Below, piece after piece: positions 12,168 to 24,056 of a stretch of 64,000 bases of DNA. Made by a program: the position numbers and the translations under genes. The notes under the pieces were generated by a model, which saw only the letters and a program-made list of their open reading frames with translations, did not search any database and had not been told where the DNA came from. The first letter of the stretch is position 1, and each line of letters starts with the position of its first letter. Source of the DNA: Hordeum vulgare subsp. vulgare (Eukaryota > Streptophyta > Magnoliopsida > Poales > Poaceae); NCBI RefSeq assembly GCF_904849725.1, contig NC_058523.1, forward strand, positions 109,122,189 to 109,186,188, written 5' to 3'.

Positions 12168-13388
12168 GTAATTTAACCATATTCGCAATTGTTCAAGAAT
12201 TCATCCGATTAGCGAGTTAACTTGCCGGTTAATCGCTACTCTTAGGGTGACTGATTCAAATAACACCTATTCATCGTGTTAACTTTCCATGCCGATTAAT
12301 TGGCCAGTTAGACCGATTAATCAGTTGTCATACCGATTAATCGGTTGCCAGACCGATTAATCACTACCAGCTCATTAACTCGTGGGCAAACGAATCCCAA
12401 CATTTTGGCACGTAACCCCTCCCACCCCCTCTTTCTACTAAATACCTAGGGTTTTTCCATCCTCCCGCTTCCTTATTCTCCATTCACCCCCTCCTAACAT
12501 GGCTCGTGGCTAGTCGTGTCCTCACCAGTGCCAGTAACCACTCCCCATCTCCTCCCATGGATGCTCCCCAATCTCTTTCTCAATGGCGTCACTAGTAGGC
12601 AAGGCACTACCATCTTTCCCCCTATCTTAGTGGATAATCCACATTCATATATTAGTAGATTATGAATTCCAGTTTTCTAGATGGGTGGATGGAACTGTTG
12701 GTTTTGGTTGTTATGTGGAGTATATTGTGTGATGTATGTTAGCAAGTATATGGATAAGTTTAATTTTTTAATTGATAATTTTGAATTTTGATATTTTATA
12801 TATTTGGAGGTATAACGATTATTAATTTTACCTCTTGTCTATTTTGTATATGCCTACAATAGAATATTTTGGTATATTACATAGCTAGGTGCGTGAAATT
12901 ATGGTATAATACATTAAAAATCAAGATATAAGTTGGCAAGTTTCTATTTAATCTACCAATTAATGGTCGACCAATTAATCCAGTTAATAGGCTGATTCAC
13001 TGATTAATTGCTACTCCCAAGCCGACCGAGCAGTTACCGGTGACCGATTTCTTAAACATTGATATTCACTACTTCTCTGAGCATAGCACACCTTAGTGAC
13101 GAGGGTTTCTTTTAGTTAAACAGTGTTTGTGTTCTAATGCCTAATAAGAGAGCACAAGTGTCTCTAATTGTTGTAGAAGATTTTTTACATTATTATGTTT
13201 GAGTGCCTATATGAGTTTCCCTTTTCTGTGAAACATTGGGTGAATTTTTTGCTCTCCAGCTGCCAAAGTTCAATTACTCTTGGGAACATATCCTGATTTT
13301 TCTCATGCTTGAGAGCAAATACAAATTTTCTGTGCTGCCGGGACTCCAACAATTTGGAGCACATCACAGTTATTTTACCATTTTCACA
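12168..13388. other. Helitron interior, no clear gene; AT-rich with ACCGATTAATC repeats
   Basis: The segment begins as the intron after the MED15-like exon 2. From about 12,200 to 13,050 there is a foreign-looking block bordered on both sides by variants of CGATTAATCGGTT and GTTAATCGCTACTC. Inside it, near 12,430-12,510, is a pyrimidine-rich leader-like stretch ending in an ATG that is quickly stopped. At 13,257 a CTCCAG acceptor-like site is followed by 36 open codons (LPKFNYSWEHILIF...) that I do not recognise. Nothing here supports a gene call. Confidence 0.5.
12290..12366. repeat. Short direct repeats of ACCGATTAATC
   Basis: Four close copies of CCGATTAAT (one GCCGATTAATTGG and three ACCGATTAATC(A/G)) lie within 70 bases, and related ACCAATTAATC words recur near 12,955-13,010. 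They may mark an old inserted element. Confidence 0.5.
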
Positions 13389-13530
13389 TCCATACTATTA
13401 AAGGGGGATATGTCGTCTTTTGTGATGGTTCGACCTCGTATGATCCCCACTTCCTCCCGCTAGCACTTCCACCGGGTTTTTTCATCCCTTCGTAAACCAA
13501 GCGTTTAAATAAAGAAAACAATCGGTTCAT
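13389..13530 (+). repeat. Second Helitron 5'-end-like sequence
   Basis: A, then TCCATACTATTAAAGGGGGA, ATGGTTCGACCTC and CTTCGTAAACCAAGCG. It parallels 10964-11104 along its length with mismatches. It is either the 5' end of a second, nested or overlapping Helitron or an internal duplicated end. Confidence 0.65.
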
Positions 13531-13586
13531 AAAAAAGGCCCTCTATCTTAACGAAACGATAATCCCCACCACCCCGCGCATGTCTT

Positions 13587-15113
13587 TGATACGTCCATTT
13601 TGCATCATGCTTTCATGTTGATATTTATTGCTTTTTGGGCTGTTATATTACTTGTGGTACCATATTTATGCCTTTTCTCTCTTATTTTGCAAGGACTATT
13701 TGAAGAGGGTGAATTCAGGCAGCTGGAATTTTGGACTGGAAAAGGAGCAAATCCTAGTCCACTATTCTACACATCTCCAAATGCTCTGAAAATTTACGTG
13801 GATTTTTTCTGGAATATATTAAAAATACTGGGTGAAAGAACTACCGGAGGGGGTCCACCAGGGCCCCACAAGCCCCCACTCCGCCACCACCCCCCTGGTG
13901 GCGGTGGGCAAGCTTGTGGGCTGCCTGAAGGCCCACTAGCCCCCCTCTTTTGCTATATGATGCGTGCTGACCTGGGAAAAATTATAAGGGACCTTTTCGT
14001 GGTTTCGCCGCTGCCACGGGGAGGAACTTGAGCAGATCGAATCTAGAGCTCCGGCGGGATGATCCTGGCGGGGAAATTTCCCTCCCGGAGGGGGGAATCG
14101 TCGCCATCGTCATCACCAAAACTCCTCTCGTCGGAGGGGAGGCATCTTCATCAACATCTTCATCAGCACCATATCCTCTCCAATCCCTAGTTCATCTCTT
14201 GTAACCAATCTCCGTCTCGCAACTCCGATTGGTACTTGTAAGGTTGCTAGTAGTGTTGATTACTCTTTGTAGTTGATGCTTGTTGGATTATTTGGGGCAA
14301 GAGTTTATGTTCAGATCCTTGATGCTATTCATTATACCTCTGGTCATGATTATGATTATGTCTTTTGAGTAGTTACTTTTGTTCCTGAGGACATGGGATA
14401 AGTCATGCTGATAATAGTCATGTGAATTTGATATTCGTTCGGTATTTTGATATGATGTATGTTGTTTTTCCTCTAGTGGTGTTATGTGAACGTCGACTAC
14501 ATAACACTTCACCATATTTGGGCCTAGAGGAATGCATTGAGAAGTAGTAAGTAGATGATGGGTTGCTGGAGTAACAGAAGCTTAAACCCCAGTTTATGCG
14601 CTGCTTCGTGTGGGGCTGATTTGGATCCACTAGTTTAATGCTATGGTTAGACTTTGTCTTAATTATTATTTTGTAGTTGTGGATGCTTGCGAGAGAGGTT
14701 AATCATAACTGGGATGCTTGTCCAAGTAAGGGCAGTACTCAAGCGCCAGTCCACCCACATATCAAACTATCAAAGTAACGAACGCGAATCATATGAACAT
14801 GATGAAACTAGCATGACAAAAATTCCCGTGTGTCCTCGGGAGCGTTTTTTCTCCTATAAGACTTTGTTCAGGCTTGTCCCTTGCTACAAAAGGGATTGGG
14901 CCACTTGCTGCACCATTGCTACTACTTGTTACTTTTTACTCTTTGCTTGCTACGTTTCACCTCGCTACACAATCACTTGTTACCGCTACTTTCAGTGCTT
15001 GCAGTTATTACCTTGCTGAAATCCATCTATCAGAGCCTTCTGCTCCTCATTGGGTTCGACACTCTTACTTATAGAAAGGACCACGATTGATCCCCTATAC
15101 TTGTGGGTCATCA
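13587..15113 (+). repeat. Gypsy 1 5' LTR
   Basis: 1527 bp, TGATACGTCCATTTTGCATC...TTGTGGGTCATCA. It contains a GC-rich hairpin at about 13851-13943, followed by CTCTTTTGCTATATGATG as a TATA-like element. Confidence 0.93.
13851..13943. promoter_or_regulatory. GC-rich hairpin in Gypsy 1 5' LTR
   Basis: Inner arms CCGCCACCA (13881) and TGGTGGCGG (13896), outer arms CCCACAAG (13865) and CTTGTGGG (13913), extended by GGGGG.../...CCCCC. A TATA-like CTATATG follows at about 13953. The inner core recurs inside the same element at 20048-20148, just before the extra ORF. Confidence 0.7.
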
Positions 15114-15124
15114 AGACTCTTTTC

Positions 15125-15141
15125 TGGCGCCGTTGCCGGGG
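15125..15141 (+). other. Gypsy 1 primer-binding site (tRNA-Asp type)
   Basis: TGGCGCCGTTGCCGGGG lies 11 bases after the 5' LTR and is complementary to the 3' end of plant tRNA-Asp. This primer is typical of Athila and related Gypsy elements. Confidence 0.85.
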
Positions 15142-15204
15142 AGTGAAGCGCCTTTCGTAAGTGGAAATTGGTAAGGAAACATTTATATATTGTGCTGAAA
15201 TTTA

Positions 15205-16205
15205 TTGTCACTTGTCACTGTGGAAACTCTTCCTTTGAGGAGTTTGTTCGGGGTATCTTCACCACGAACGGAAGCACGAGGAGTTGCTCCTCGACCTGAG
15301 GTACCTACTGAAAATATCTTTTATGAAATTCCTTTGGGTATGCTTGAGAAACTGCTGGCTAATCCTTTTACAGGAGATGGATCTTCACATCCAGACTTTC
15401 ATCTAATCTATGTAGATGAAGTTTGTGGTTTATTTAAGCTTGCAAGTTTGCCCGAGGATGAGGTAAAGAAGATAGCCTTTCCTTTATCTTTGAAGGATAA
15501 GGCGTTGACATGGTATAGGCTATGTGATGATGCTGGATCATGGGGCTACAATCGGTTGAAATTGGAATTTCATCAAAAGTTCTATCCTATGCATTTAGTA
15601 CATCGTGATCGGAACTTTATTTATAACTTTTGGCCTCGTGACAGGGAAAGCATATCTCAAGCTTAGGGGAGGCTTAAATCAATGCTATATTCATGCCCCA
15701 ATCATGAGCTCTCGAGAGAAATCATCACTCAAAACCTTTATGCTTGGCTTTCTCATGAAGATCGTACCATGCTTGACACTTCTTGTGCCGGTTCTTTTAT
15801 GAAGAAGGATATTGATCACAAGTGGAATTTATTGGAGAGAATCAAACGCAACTCTGAAGATTGGGAGCTGGAGGAAGGTAAGGACTCAGGTATGAATTTC
15901 CACTTTGATTGCGTTAAATCTTTTGTTGAAACAAACACTTCTAGAGATTTTAGCGCTAAGTATGGACTTGACTCTCAGATAGTAGCTTCTCTATGTGAAT
16001 CTTTTGCTGCTGATGTTGAACTTCCCGAAGAGAAGTGGTTTAAATATCATCCTCCAATAGAAAGCAACATAGCCAAAACCAATCTAGTTGAGGAGAAAAT
16101 CATAGCTTTTAGTGATCATGTTGTTCCTTGTGCTTACACTGAGAAACCACCATACCCTGCTAAAATGAAGGATTATTCTAAAGCTCCAACTGTGATACGT
16201 AGGGG
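15205..16205 (+). pseudogene. Gypsy 1 gag, disabled
   Basis: The frame opens around 15205 without an ATG (TTG) and contains PRTEARGVAPRPE, the retrotransposon Gag core GLPEDEVKK-like segment, DKALTWYRL and FYPMHLVHRDRNFIYNF. The stop TAG at 15664-15666 replaces the TGG tryptophan present at the same point in Gypsy 2 (AWGRL). The frame continues to 16205, where an extra G in AGGGGG (AGGGG in Gypsy 2) causes a frameshift before the protease. Confidence 0.88.
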
Positions 16206-19200
16206 GTTACATTAGACCACTAGCACCCCCTGAGGAGATTAGAGTTGAACCTAGTGTTGCTATTATCAAAGATCTCTTAGCCGAAGACATAGACGGGCAT
16301 GTTATTAAATTCTGTGAGGACTCCGCTAGAATTGCTAAACCTCACGCGAAAGACAAGCATGAACATGTAGTTGGCCTGCCCGTTGTTTCTGTTAAGATAG
16401 GAGATCACTGTTACCATGGTTTATGTGATATGGGAGCTAGTGTTAGTGCAATACCCCATTCTCTCTATGATGAAATCAAAGATGAGATTGCACCTGCTGA
16501 GATAGAACCCATTGATGTCACTATCACGCTAGCTAATAGAGACACTATCTGACCTCTAGGAATTGTGAGAGACGTAGAAGTCCTGTGTGGTAAGACGAAG
16601 TATCCTACTGATTTCCTCGTCCTTGGTACTTCACAAGATAGCTTCTGTCCTATCATATTCGGTATACCCTTTCTCAACACTGTCAATGCTCACATTGATT
16701 GCACTAAGCAGACTGTCACAGTAAGTTTCGAGGGTGTGTCTCATGAATTTAACTTCTCCAAGTTTGGAAGACAACCCCATGAAAGAGAGTCGTCTGGTAG
16801 AGATGAAATCATTGCTCTTGCCTCTATTTCCGTACCTCCTACGGATCCTTTAGAGCAATATCTGCTTGAGCATGAAAATGATATGCATATGGAAGAGAGA
16901 GATGAGATAGACAAAATTGTCTTAGAACAATATCCTATTCTCAAGAATAATCTGCCTGTTGATCTGCTTAGGGATCCTCCCCCACCAAAGGGTGATCCTG
17001 TGTTCGAGCTTAAAAAGTTGCCTGATACTCTTAAGTATGCCTATCTTGATGAGAAGGAGATATATCCTGTCATTATTAGTGCTCTCCTCTCAGAGCGCGA
17101 AGAGAAGAAGTTACTAAAAACTCTCAGGAAGCACCGCGCTGCAATTGGATATACTCTTGATGATCTGAACGGTATTAGTCCTACTCTATGTCAGCACAAG
17201 ATTAAAACCGATCCTGACTTTAAACCAGTTGCTCATCATCGAAGGAGATTAAATCCTAAGATGAAAGAGGTCGTTAGAAAAGAAATATTAAAGCTTCTGG
17301 AAGCAGGAATCATTTATCATGTTGCTCATAGTGATTGGGTAAGTCCAGTACATTGCGTACCTAAGAAGGGACGTATCACCGTCGTTCCTAATGATAAGGA
17401 TGAACTAATCCCACAAAGGATTATTACCGGCTATAGAATGGTGATAGACTTCCGAAAACTGAACAAGGCAACCAGGAAAGATCATTATCCTTTGTCGTTC
17501 GTCGACCAAATGCTAGAAAGGCTATCAAAGCACACTCACTTCTGCTTTCTAGACGGTTATTCAGGTTTCTCGCAAATACCTGTTGCACAATCTGATCAAG
17601 AGAAAACCACTTTCACCTGCCCTTTCGGTACCTTTGCCTATAGACGTATGCATTTTGGCTTATGTAATGCACCTGCCACCTTCCAAAGATGTATGATGGC
17701 TATATTCTCTGACTTTTGTGAAAAGATTGTCGAGGTTTTCATGGATGACTTCTCTGTTTACGGGTCTTCCTTTGATGATTGCCTCAGCAACCTTGATCGA
17801 GTCTTACACAGATGCGAAGAAACCAACCTCGTCTTGAATTGGGAGAAGTGCCACTTTATGGTTAATGAAGGTAACGTCTTAGGACACAAAATCTCTGAGA
17901 GAGGCATTGAAGTTGATAAGGCTAAGGTTGATATAATTAAGAAAATGCCTTGCCGCACAGATATCAGAGGTATACGAAGTTTCCTAGGTCATGCTAGTTT
18001 CTATAGAAGGTTCATTAAAGACTTCTCTAAGATTTCTAGGCCTCTTACCAACCTCTTGCAGAAGGATGTTCCTTTTGTTTTTGATGAGGATTGTGAGGAA
18101 GCTTTCGAAATACTTAAGTAGGCTTTGATAACCGCACCTACTGTTCAACCACCTAACTGGAACTTACCCTTTGAAATCATGTGTGACGCTAGTGATTATG
18201 CGGTTGGTGCTGTTCTAGAACAAAGAGTTGACAAGAAGTTGCATGTCATTCACTACGCTAGTAAAACTCTAGAGAGTGCCCAAGGAAACTATGCCACTAC
18301 GGAGAAGGAATTTTTAGCAGTCGTGTTTGCATGTGAAAAGTTCAGATCTTACATAGTTGACTCCAAAGTCACTATTCACTCTGATCATGCTACTATTAAG
18401 TACCTTATGCAGAAGAAGGACGCTAAGCCTAGGCTGATCAGATGGGTTCTCCTGCTACAGGAATTTGATTTGCACATCGTTGACCGAAAGGGTGCTGATA
18501 ACCCTGTAGCAGATAACTTGTCTAGGCTAGAGAATGTCCTTGATGACCCACTACCAATTGATGACAGCTTTCCCGATGAGCAATTAAATGCCATTCGCAC
18601 TTCACATGGTGCACTGTGGTATGCCGATTATGCAAACTATATCGTAGCCAAATACATACCACCCAGTTTCACCTATCAACAAAAGAGGAAATTCTTCGTT
18701 GATTTGAGACACTACTTTTGGGATGATCCTCACCTTTACAAGGAAGGAGTAGATGGTGTTATTAGACGTTGCGTGCCTGAACATGAACAGGGACGGATCC
18801 TGCAGAAGTGTCATTCCGAAGCCTACGGAGGACACCATGATGGAGATAGAACTGCCCATAAGGTATTGCAATCAGGTTTCTATTGGCCCACTCTCTTCAA
18901 GTATGCTCGCAAGTTTGTCTTGTCTTGTGACGAATGCCAAAGGATAGGGAACATCAGTAAGCGCCAAGAGATGCCTATGAACTATTCACTTGTCATTGAA
19001 CCATTTGATTTCTGGGGCTTTGATTATATGGGACCCTTCCCGAGTTCCGATGCGTACACTCACATTTCAGTTGCTCTGGATTACGTTACTAAGTGGGTAG
19101 AAGCTATCCCCACTAAAAATGTTGATCACCACACCTCTATTAAGATGCTTAAAGAAGTCATATTCCCAAGATTTGGAGTCCCTAGATACTTGATGACTGA

Positions 19201-19998
19201 TGGCGGTTCACACTTCATTCATGGTGTTTTCCACAAGATGCTAGCTAAGCATGATGTCAACCATAGAGTTGCATCTCCTTATCATCCTCATTCTAGTGGT
19301 CAAGTGGAGTTGAGTAATAGGGAGATCAAGTTGATCCTACAAAAGACCGTCAATAGATCTCGAAAGAACTGGTCTAGCAAACTTGACGATGCACTATGGG
19401 CTTATAGGACTGCTTATAAGAATCCCATGGGCATGTCAAGTATAAAATGGTTTACGGTAAGGCCTGTCATTTACCTCTTGAGCTGGAACACAAAGCTTAT
19501 TGGGCAATCAAAGAGCTCAACTTTGATTTCAAACTTGTCGGTGAGAAGCGGTTGTTTGATATCAACTCGTTAGATGAATGGAGAGCCCAGGCATACGAGA
19601 ATGCCAGGTCGTTCAAGGAAAAGGTTAAGAGATGGCACGACAAACGGATACAGAAATGAGAGTTCAATGTAGGTGATTATGTCTTGCTATACAATTCTCT
19701 TTTGAGATTCTTTGCAGACAAGCTTCTCTCTAAATGGGAAGGTCCCTATGTTGTTGAGGAAGTATATCGTTCCGGTGCCATCAAAATCAATAACACGGAA
19801 GGAAATTTTCCTAGAGTGGTAAATGGGCAAAGAATCAAGCATTACATCTCTGGTACTCCCATCAATGTTGAGACCAATATCATCAATGTCATACCTCCAG
19901 AGGAGTACATAAGGGATGTTTATCACCTTGTTTTAGACCTTGAAAACAAAGATGTTTCTGTTTCGGCAAGAAATTGGACTCCGATGCTTTTCCAATAG
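16206..19998 (+). pseudogene. Gypsy 1 pol: protease, RT, RNase H, integrase, disabled
   Basis: After the gag frameshift the protease reads VSVKIGDHCYHGLCDMGASV, with active site D-x-G-A. TGA at 16550-16552 stands where Gypsy 2 has Phe. RT follows with the LDGYSGFSQIPV box and catalytic FMDDFSVYG. TAG at 18119-18121 replaces Lys. RNase H starts [15 protein letters not shown]. Integrase has its HHCC zinc site (HSEAYGGHH...CDECQR), DYMGPF, TDGGSHF and VELSNREIK for D,D,E. A one-base loss near 19437 (GTCAAGT against GTCTAAGT in Gypsy 2) shifts the frame, and TGA at 19657-19659 replaces Arg. The frame ends at 19998. All domains are complete in length but the polyprotein is broken at five points counting gag. 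Confidence 0.9.
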
Positions 19999-20047
19999 GA
20001 AACTTCCTCAGTTTTGGAATTTTTGGAAAATTAGAAAAATAAAAAGC

Positions 20048-20148
20048 AGTCCGGAGAGCAAACGAGGAAGCCACAAGGGCCCACACCGCCACCACCACCC
20101 CTGGTGGCGGTGCGCAAGCTTGTGGGCACCTCGTGTGCCTCCCGGACT
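20048..20148. promoter_or_regulatory. 101-bp hairpin upstream of the Gypsy 1 extra ORF
   Basis: Arms of 47 bases run from AGTCCGG (20048) to CCGGACT (20148) with about 74% pairing and a 7-base loop. The inner core CCGCCACCA...TGGTGGCGG and the CTTGTGGGC 3' arm are the ones found in this element's own LTR. A TATATAG lies 43 bases downstream. Gypsy 2 has a hairpin of the same length at the same place with a different core. Confidence 0.75.
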
Positions 20149-20190
20149 CCATTTTCTTGCGGAGGAATCCTTCTGGCCCAAAAAAATCAA

Positions 20191-20197
20191 TATATAG
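20191..20197 (+). promoter_or_regulatory. Candidate internal TATA box before extra ORF, Gypsy 1
   Basis: AATCAATATATAGTTGCCCG lies 93 bases before the ATG at 20284. Gypsy 2 has TATATATATT 92 bases before its own extra ORF. Conserved spacing despite changed sequence suggests a subgenomic promoter. Confidence 0.5.
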
Positions 20198-20283
20198 TTG
20201 CCCGAAGGTTTTGATCTCCGTATCGCGTAGTTTTCCTCTGTTTTCGTGTCGAGCTTGTTGTCTGCCGCAGATTTAGCGCAAGG

Positions 20284-20670
20284 ATGTCTCAGGAATCTGT
20301 TGGGGAGTATGATCTTCACCAAGTTCATGAGGAAGTAGATGCTGATCTAAAAAGAGTAGAAGTTACGGAAGCCAGGGACCAAGCTATGGAGAAAACCCAA
20401 GCTAAGGAGGAAGTTCAACCTATGTTCAACGTTGAAGACGTTGAAGGAATAGACTTTCTCCAACCCTTCATCCACATGTTGTCTCCATCCTTGATTGAAG
20501 TCTTGAGGTTTTGCGAAACAACTCATGCTCGCAATATTTCCCTTTCTCGTGAAGTTGTTTTGCTAGAAAACCATGTCACAGATCTCAAAGGTATAAATCA
20601 AAGATTGATAGCTCTTTTGGAATCAAAGGCGACAACAACAACACCATCACCGTCGAAGGAAGACAACTAA
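20284..20670 (+). CDS. Gypsy 1 extra ORF after pol (128 aa), function unknown
   Basis: The ORF is intact and starts MSQESVGEYDLHQVHEEVD. It is acidic and Lys/Glu-rich in the first 50 residues and probably helical, with a candidate coiled coil at about residues 85-118 (SREVVLLENHVTDLKGINQR). The C-terminus is TPSPSKEDN. I see no signal peptide or membrane segment, so it does not look like a classical envelope protein although it occupies the env-like position of Athila elements. The C-terminal KEDN and the 3' flank match Gypsy 2, but the rest does not. It is the only uninterrupted ORF in this element, in contrast to gag and pol. Confidence 0.65.
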   Translation: MSQESVGEYDLHQVHEEVDADLKRVEVTEARDQAMEKTQAKEEVQPMFNVEDVEGIDFLQPFIHMLSPSLIEVLRFCETTHARNISLSREVVLLENHVTDLKGINQRLIALLESKATTTTPSPSKEDN

Positions 20671-22257
20671 GCATTGGTATGGGCAATTCCCTTGGCTTCT
20701 GCCGAGCTTGGGGGAGTTTCCCTGGTATCGTATCACCTTTATATCTTTTGCTTTTACCTTTGTTTTAGTTCTTTCCTTTTCAGTTTTTATTTCTTCTTTT
20801 AGAGGAATAAGTCTTTAGTTTTTAGTTTGAGTCTTTTTCTTTTGTCTCTCCCCCGATGTATTCGAGCTTACGAGCTATATAATAAAGAGTGTCTTAGTCA
20901 AGGGCTTTGCTTTGGGCCATGATCAATAGTATGAAAAGAACGATAGCATGAAAGATCGTGAGACGATCTTATGGAAAGTGATAACTTCACTTCGGACACG
21001 TATGATGATTGAAACTTGTTGAGAATAAATCAACATAGACATTAGTCATTGTTGCAATTAATAAGAAGTAATAAGGAAACAGAGGTTCTTTATCACAGGA
21101 GGAAAATAAGAAGTAATAAACTTGTTGATCTATTAGTGTGTGGAAAGAGAGGTTCACATTTAAATATATCATCTTAGATACTTTTTACAATTATGAGCAC
21201 TCGCCAAACTATTACATGCCTAGGAGTAGATGTTGGACAAGGAAGACAACATAATGAATTGTATTTGCTTAGTTCCAAACAATGTTATATGATTAGAGAT
21301 CCCTTAGCATGTGACGATTGCTTCCACCTCATATTAGCCAAAACTCCCACACCAAGTAGAGATACTACTTGTGCATCCATAAACCTCCAACCAGTTTTGC
21401 CATGAGAGTCCACCATACCTACCTATGGATTGAATAAGATCGTTCAAGTAAGTTGTCATCGGTGCAAGCAATAAAAATTGTTCTCTAATATGTATGATCT
21501 ATTAGTGTGTGGAAAATAAGCTTTGTACGAACCTGTGGTGAGGAAGACATAAAATCGACAGACTGCATAATAAAGTTCTTTATCACAGGAGGCAATATAA
21601 AGTGACGTTCCTCCGCACTAATAGGACACGCATTCAAACCTCAAAAGCGCATGACAACCTCTGCTTCCCTCTGCGAAGGGCCTATCTTGTACCTTTACTT
21701 TTTACCCTTGTAAGAGTCATGGTGATCATCACCAATTCCCTTTTTGCCTTTGTCTTGGCTACCGTCACATGTTTAGTAAAGATCTATGTTCATATATCAA
21801 CTTGGGGTTGAGTACTCATGCTTTATTGTTGTTGACTTTACCCTTGAGGTAAACCGTTGGGAGGCAAAACTATAAGCCCCTATCTTCCTTTGTGTCCAGC
21901 TGAAACTTTGACACCATGAGTACCACGTGAGTTATAACAATTGTGGAAAACAAAAGAGATGATTGAGTATGTGGGTTTGCCTTATAAGCTCTGATTTGAC
22001 TCTTTCTGATGTTGTGATAAATTGCAATTGCTTCAATGACTATGGACTATTGTTGGTTACTTCTCGGTAAGGTTTTTGCTTCATGCTTTGCTTTGTGAAG
22101 AAATTGTTACTTTCCGATAAGAATCTTTATGATATATTGATGTTCTATGTGTGATCATGATGCCCTCATGTTCGTATTATGTTTTATCGACACCTTCGTC
22201 CGCAAACATGTGGACATGTTTATGGAACTTGGTTTTCGCTTGAGGACAAGCGAGGTC
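20671..22257. other. Gypsy 1 3' non-coding region
   Basis: About 1.6 kb lies between the extra ORF and the polypurine tract, similar along its length to 36511-38036 of Gypsy 2. A small open stretch containing RDPLACDDCFHLI and PSRDTTCASINLQP (21193-21405) is preserved in Gypsy 2 (37006-37266), but the upstream frame differs by a one-base indel, so coding is doubtful. Confidence 0.6.
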
Positions 22258-22272
22258 TAAGCTTGGGGGAGT
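22258..22272 (+). other. Gypsy 1 polypurine tract
   Basis: TAAGCTTGGGGGAGT directly precedes the 3' LTR; Gypsy 2 has the same tract with one G fewer. Confidence 0.75.
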
Positions 22273-23802
22273 TGATACGTCCATTTTCCATCATGCTTTC
22301 ATGTTGATATTTATTGATTTTTGGGCTGTTATATTACTTGTGGTACCATATTTATGCCTTTTCTCTCTTATTTTGCAAGGATTATTTGAAGAGGGAGAAT
22401 TCAGGCAGATGGAATTCTGGAATTGAAAAGGAGCAAATCCTAGTCCACTATTCTACACATCCCCAAATGCCCTAAAAATTTACGTGGATTTGTTTCTGGA
22501 ATATATTAAAAATATTGGGCGAAAGAACTACCGGAAGGGGGCCACCAGGGCCCCACAAGCCCCCACTCAGCCACCACCCCCCTAGTGGCGGTGGGCAAGC
22601 TTGTGGGCTGCCTGAAGGCCCACTAGCCCCCCTCTTTTGCTATATGATGCGTCCTGACCTGGAAATAATTATAACGGAGCTTTTTCGTGGTTTCGCCGCC
22701 GCCACGGGGCGGAACTTGAGCAGATCCAATCTAGAGCTCCGGCAGGACGATCCTGCCGGGGAAATTTCCCTCCCGGAGGGGGGAATCGTCGCCATCGTCA
22801 TCACCAACACTCCTCTCGTCAGAGGGGAGGCATCTTCATCAACATCTTCATCAGCACCATCTCCTCTCCAATCCCTAGTTCATCTCTGGTAACCAATCTC
22901 CGTCTCGCAACTCCGATTGGTACTTGTAAGGTTGCTAGTAGTGTTGATTACTCTTCGTAGTTGATGCTTGTTGGATTATTTGGTGGAAGAGTTTATGTTG
23001 AGATCCTTGATGCTATTCATTACACGTCTGGTCATGATTATGATTATGTCTTGTGAGTAGTTACTTTTGTTCCTCGGGACATGGGATAAGTCATGCTGAT
23101 AATAGTCATGTGAATTTGATATTCGTTCGGTATTGTGATATGATGTATGTTGTTTTTCCTCTAGTGGTGTTATGTGAACGTCTACTACATAACATTTCAC
23201 CATATTTGGGCCTAGAGTAATGCATTGGGAAGTAGTAAGTAGATGATGGGTTGCTGGAGTGACAGAAGCTTAAACACCAGTTTATGCGCTGCTTCGCGAG
23301 GGGCTGATTTGGATCCACTAGTTTAATGCTATGGTTAGACTTTGTCTTCATTCTTCTTTTGTAGTTGCGGATGCTTGTGAGAGAGGTTAATCATAAGTGG
23401 GATGCTTGACCAAGTAAGGGCAGTACTCAAGCGCCGGTCCACCCACATATCAAACTATCAAAGTAATGAACGCGAATCATATGAACATGATGAAACTAGC
23501 ATGACAGAAATTCCCGTGTGTCCTCGGGAGCGTTTTTCCCTCCTATAAGACTTTGTTCAGGATTGTCCCTTGCTACAAAAGGGATTGGGCCACTTGCTAC
23601 ACCGTTTCTACTACTTGTTACTTGTTACTCTTTGCTTGCTACGTTTCACCTCGCTACATAATCACTTGTTACCGCTACTTTCAGTGCTTGCAGTTATTAC
23701 CTTGCTGAAATCTATCTATCAGAGCCTTCTGCTCCTCGTTGGGTTCGACACTCTTACTTATCGAAAGGACTATGATTGATCCCCTATACTTGTGGGTCAT
23801 CA
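22273..23802 (+). repeat. Gypsy 1 3' LTR
   Basis: 1530 bp, the partner of 13587-15113. Its hairpin (about 22539-22632) is slightly damaged: CAGCCACCA/TAGTGGCGG where the 5' LTR has CCGCCACCA/TGGTGGCGG. Confidence 0.93.
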
Positions 23803-24056
23803 GTCTTCCCTTCGCTCAGCCCCAACACCCCGACCCCCTCGCCGTCGGTGAACCCAGCCCCGCCGAAACCCACGCCACGCTGCCTACCCCCGACCCCCCT
23901 CGCCGCCGGCCATCCCAGCCCCGACCCATCCCTGATTTGTTCCACCTCTACGGACCCGATCGGATCTAGCCGCCTTGCCCTGCCTCAGCCCCGTCCCGGA
24001 CGCGTCATTCAATACCCCACGGATCCGCCTCTCCTCATCCTCGCCGACGTCGAGTG

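Larger units (their letters stand above)
13587..23802 (+). mobile_element. Gypsy LTR retrotransposon 1, Athila-type, complete with extra ORF
   Basis: The element is bounded by a perfect 5-bp duplication GTCTT (13582-13586 and 23803-23807). LTRs run TGATACG...GGGTCATCA. The primer site matches tRNA-Asp. Order is gag, protease, RT, RNase H, integrase (Gypsy order), then an extra ORF and a long 3' non-coding region. It is inserted in the Helitron, upstream of the GC-rich exon at 24057. The coding region has several stops and frameshifts, and LTRs differ by roughly 5% in the stretch compared by eye, so it is not recent. The lineage looks Athila-like; I cannot name the family securely. Confidence 0.93.

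Noticed and set aside
15125..15141. tRNA gene
   Set aside because: Only a 17-base complement of the tRNA-Asp 3' end next to an LTR; it is a primer-binding site. The same holds for TGGTATCAGAGC sites.
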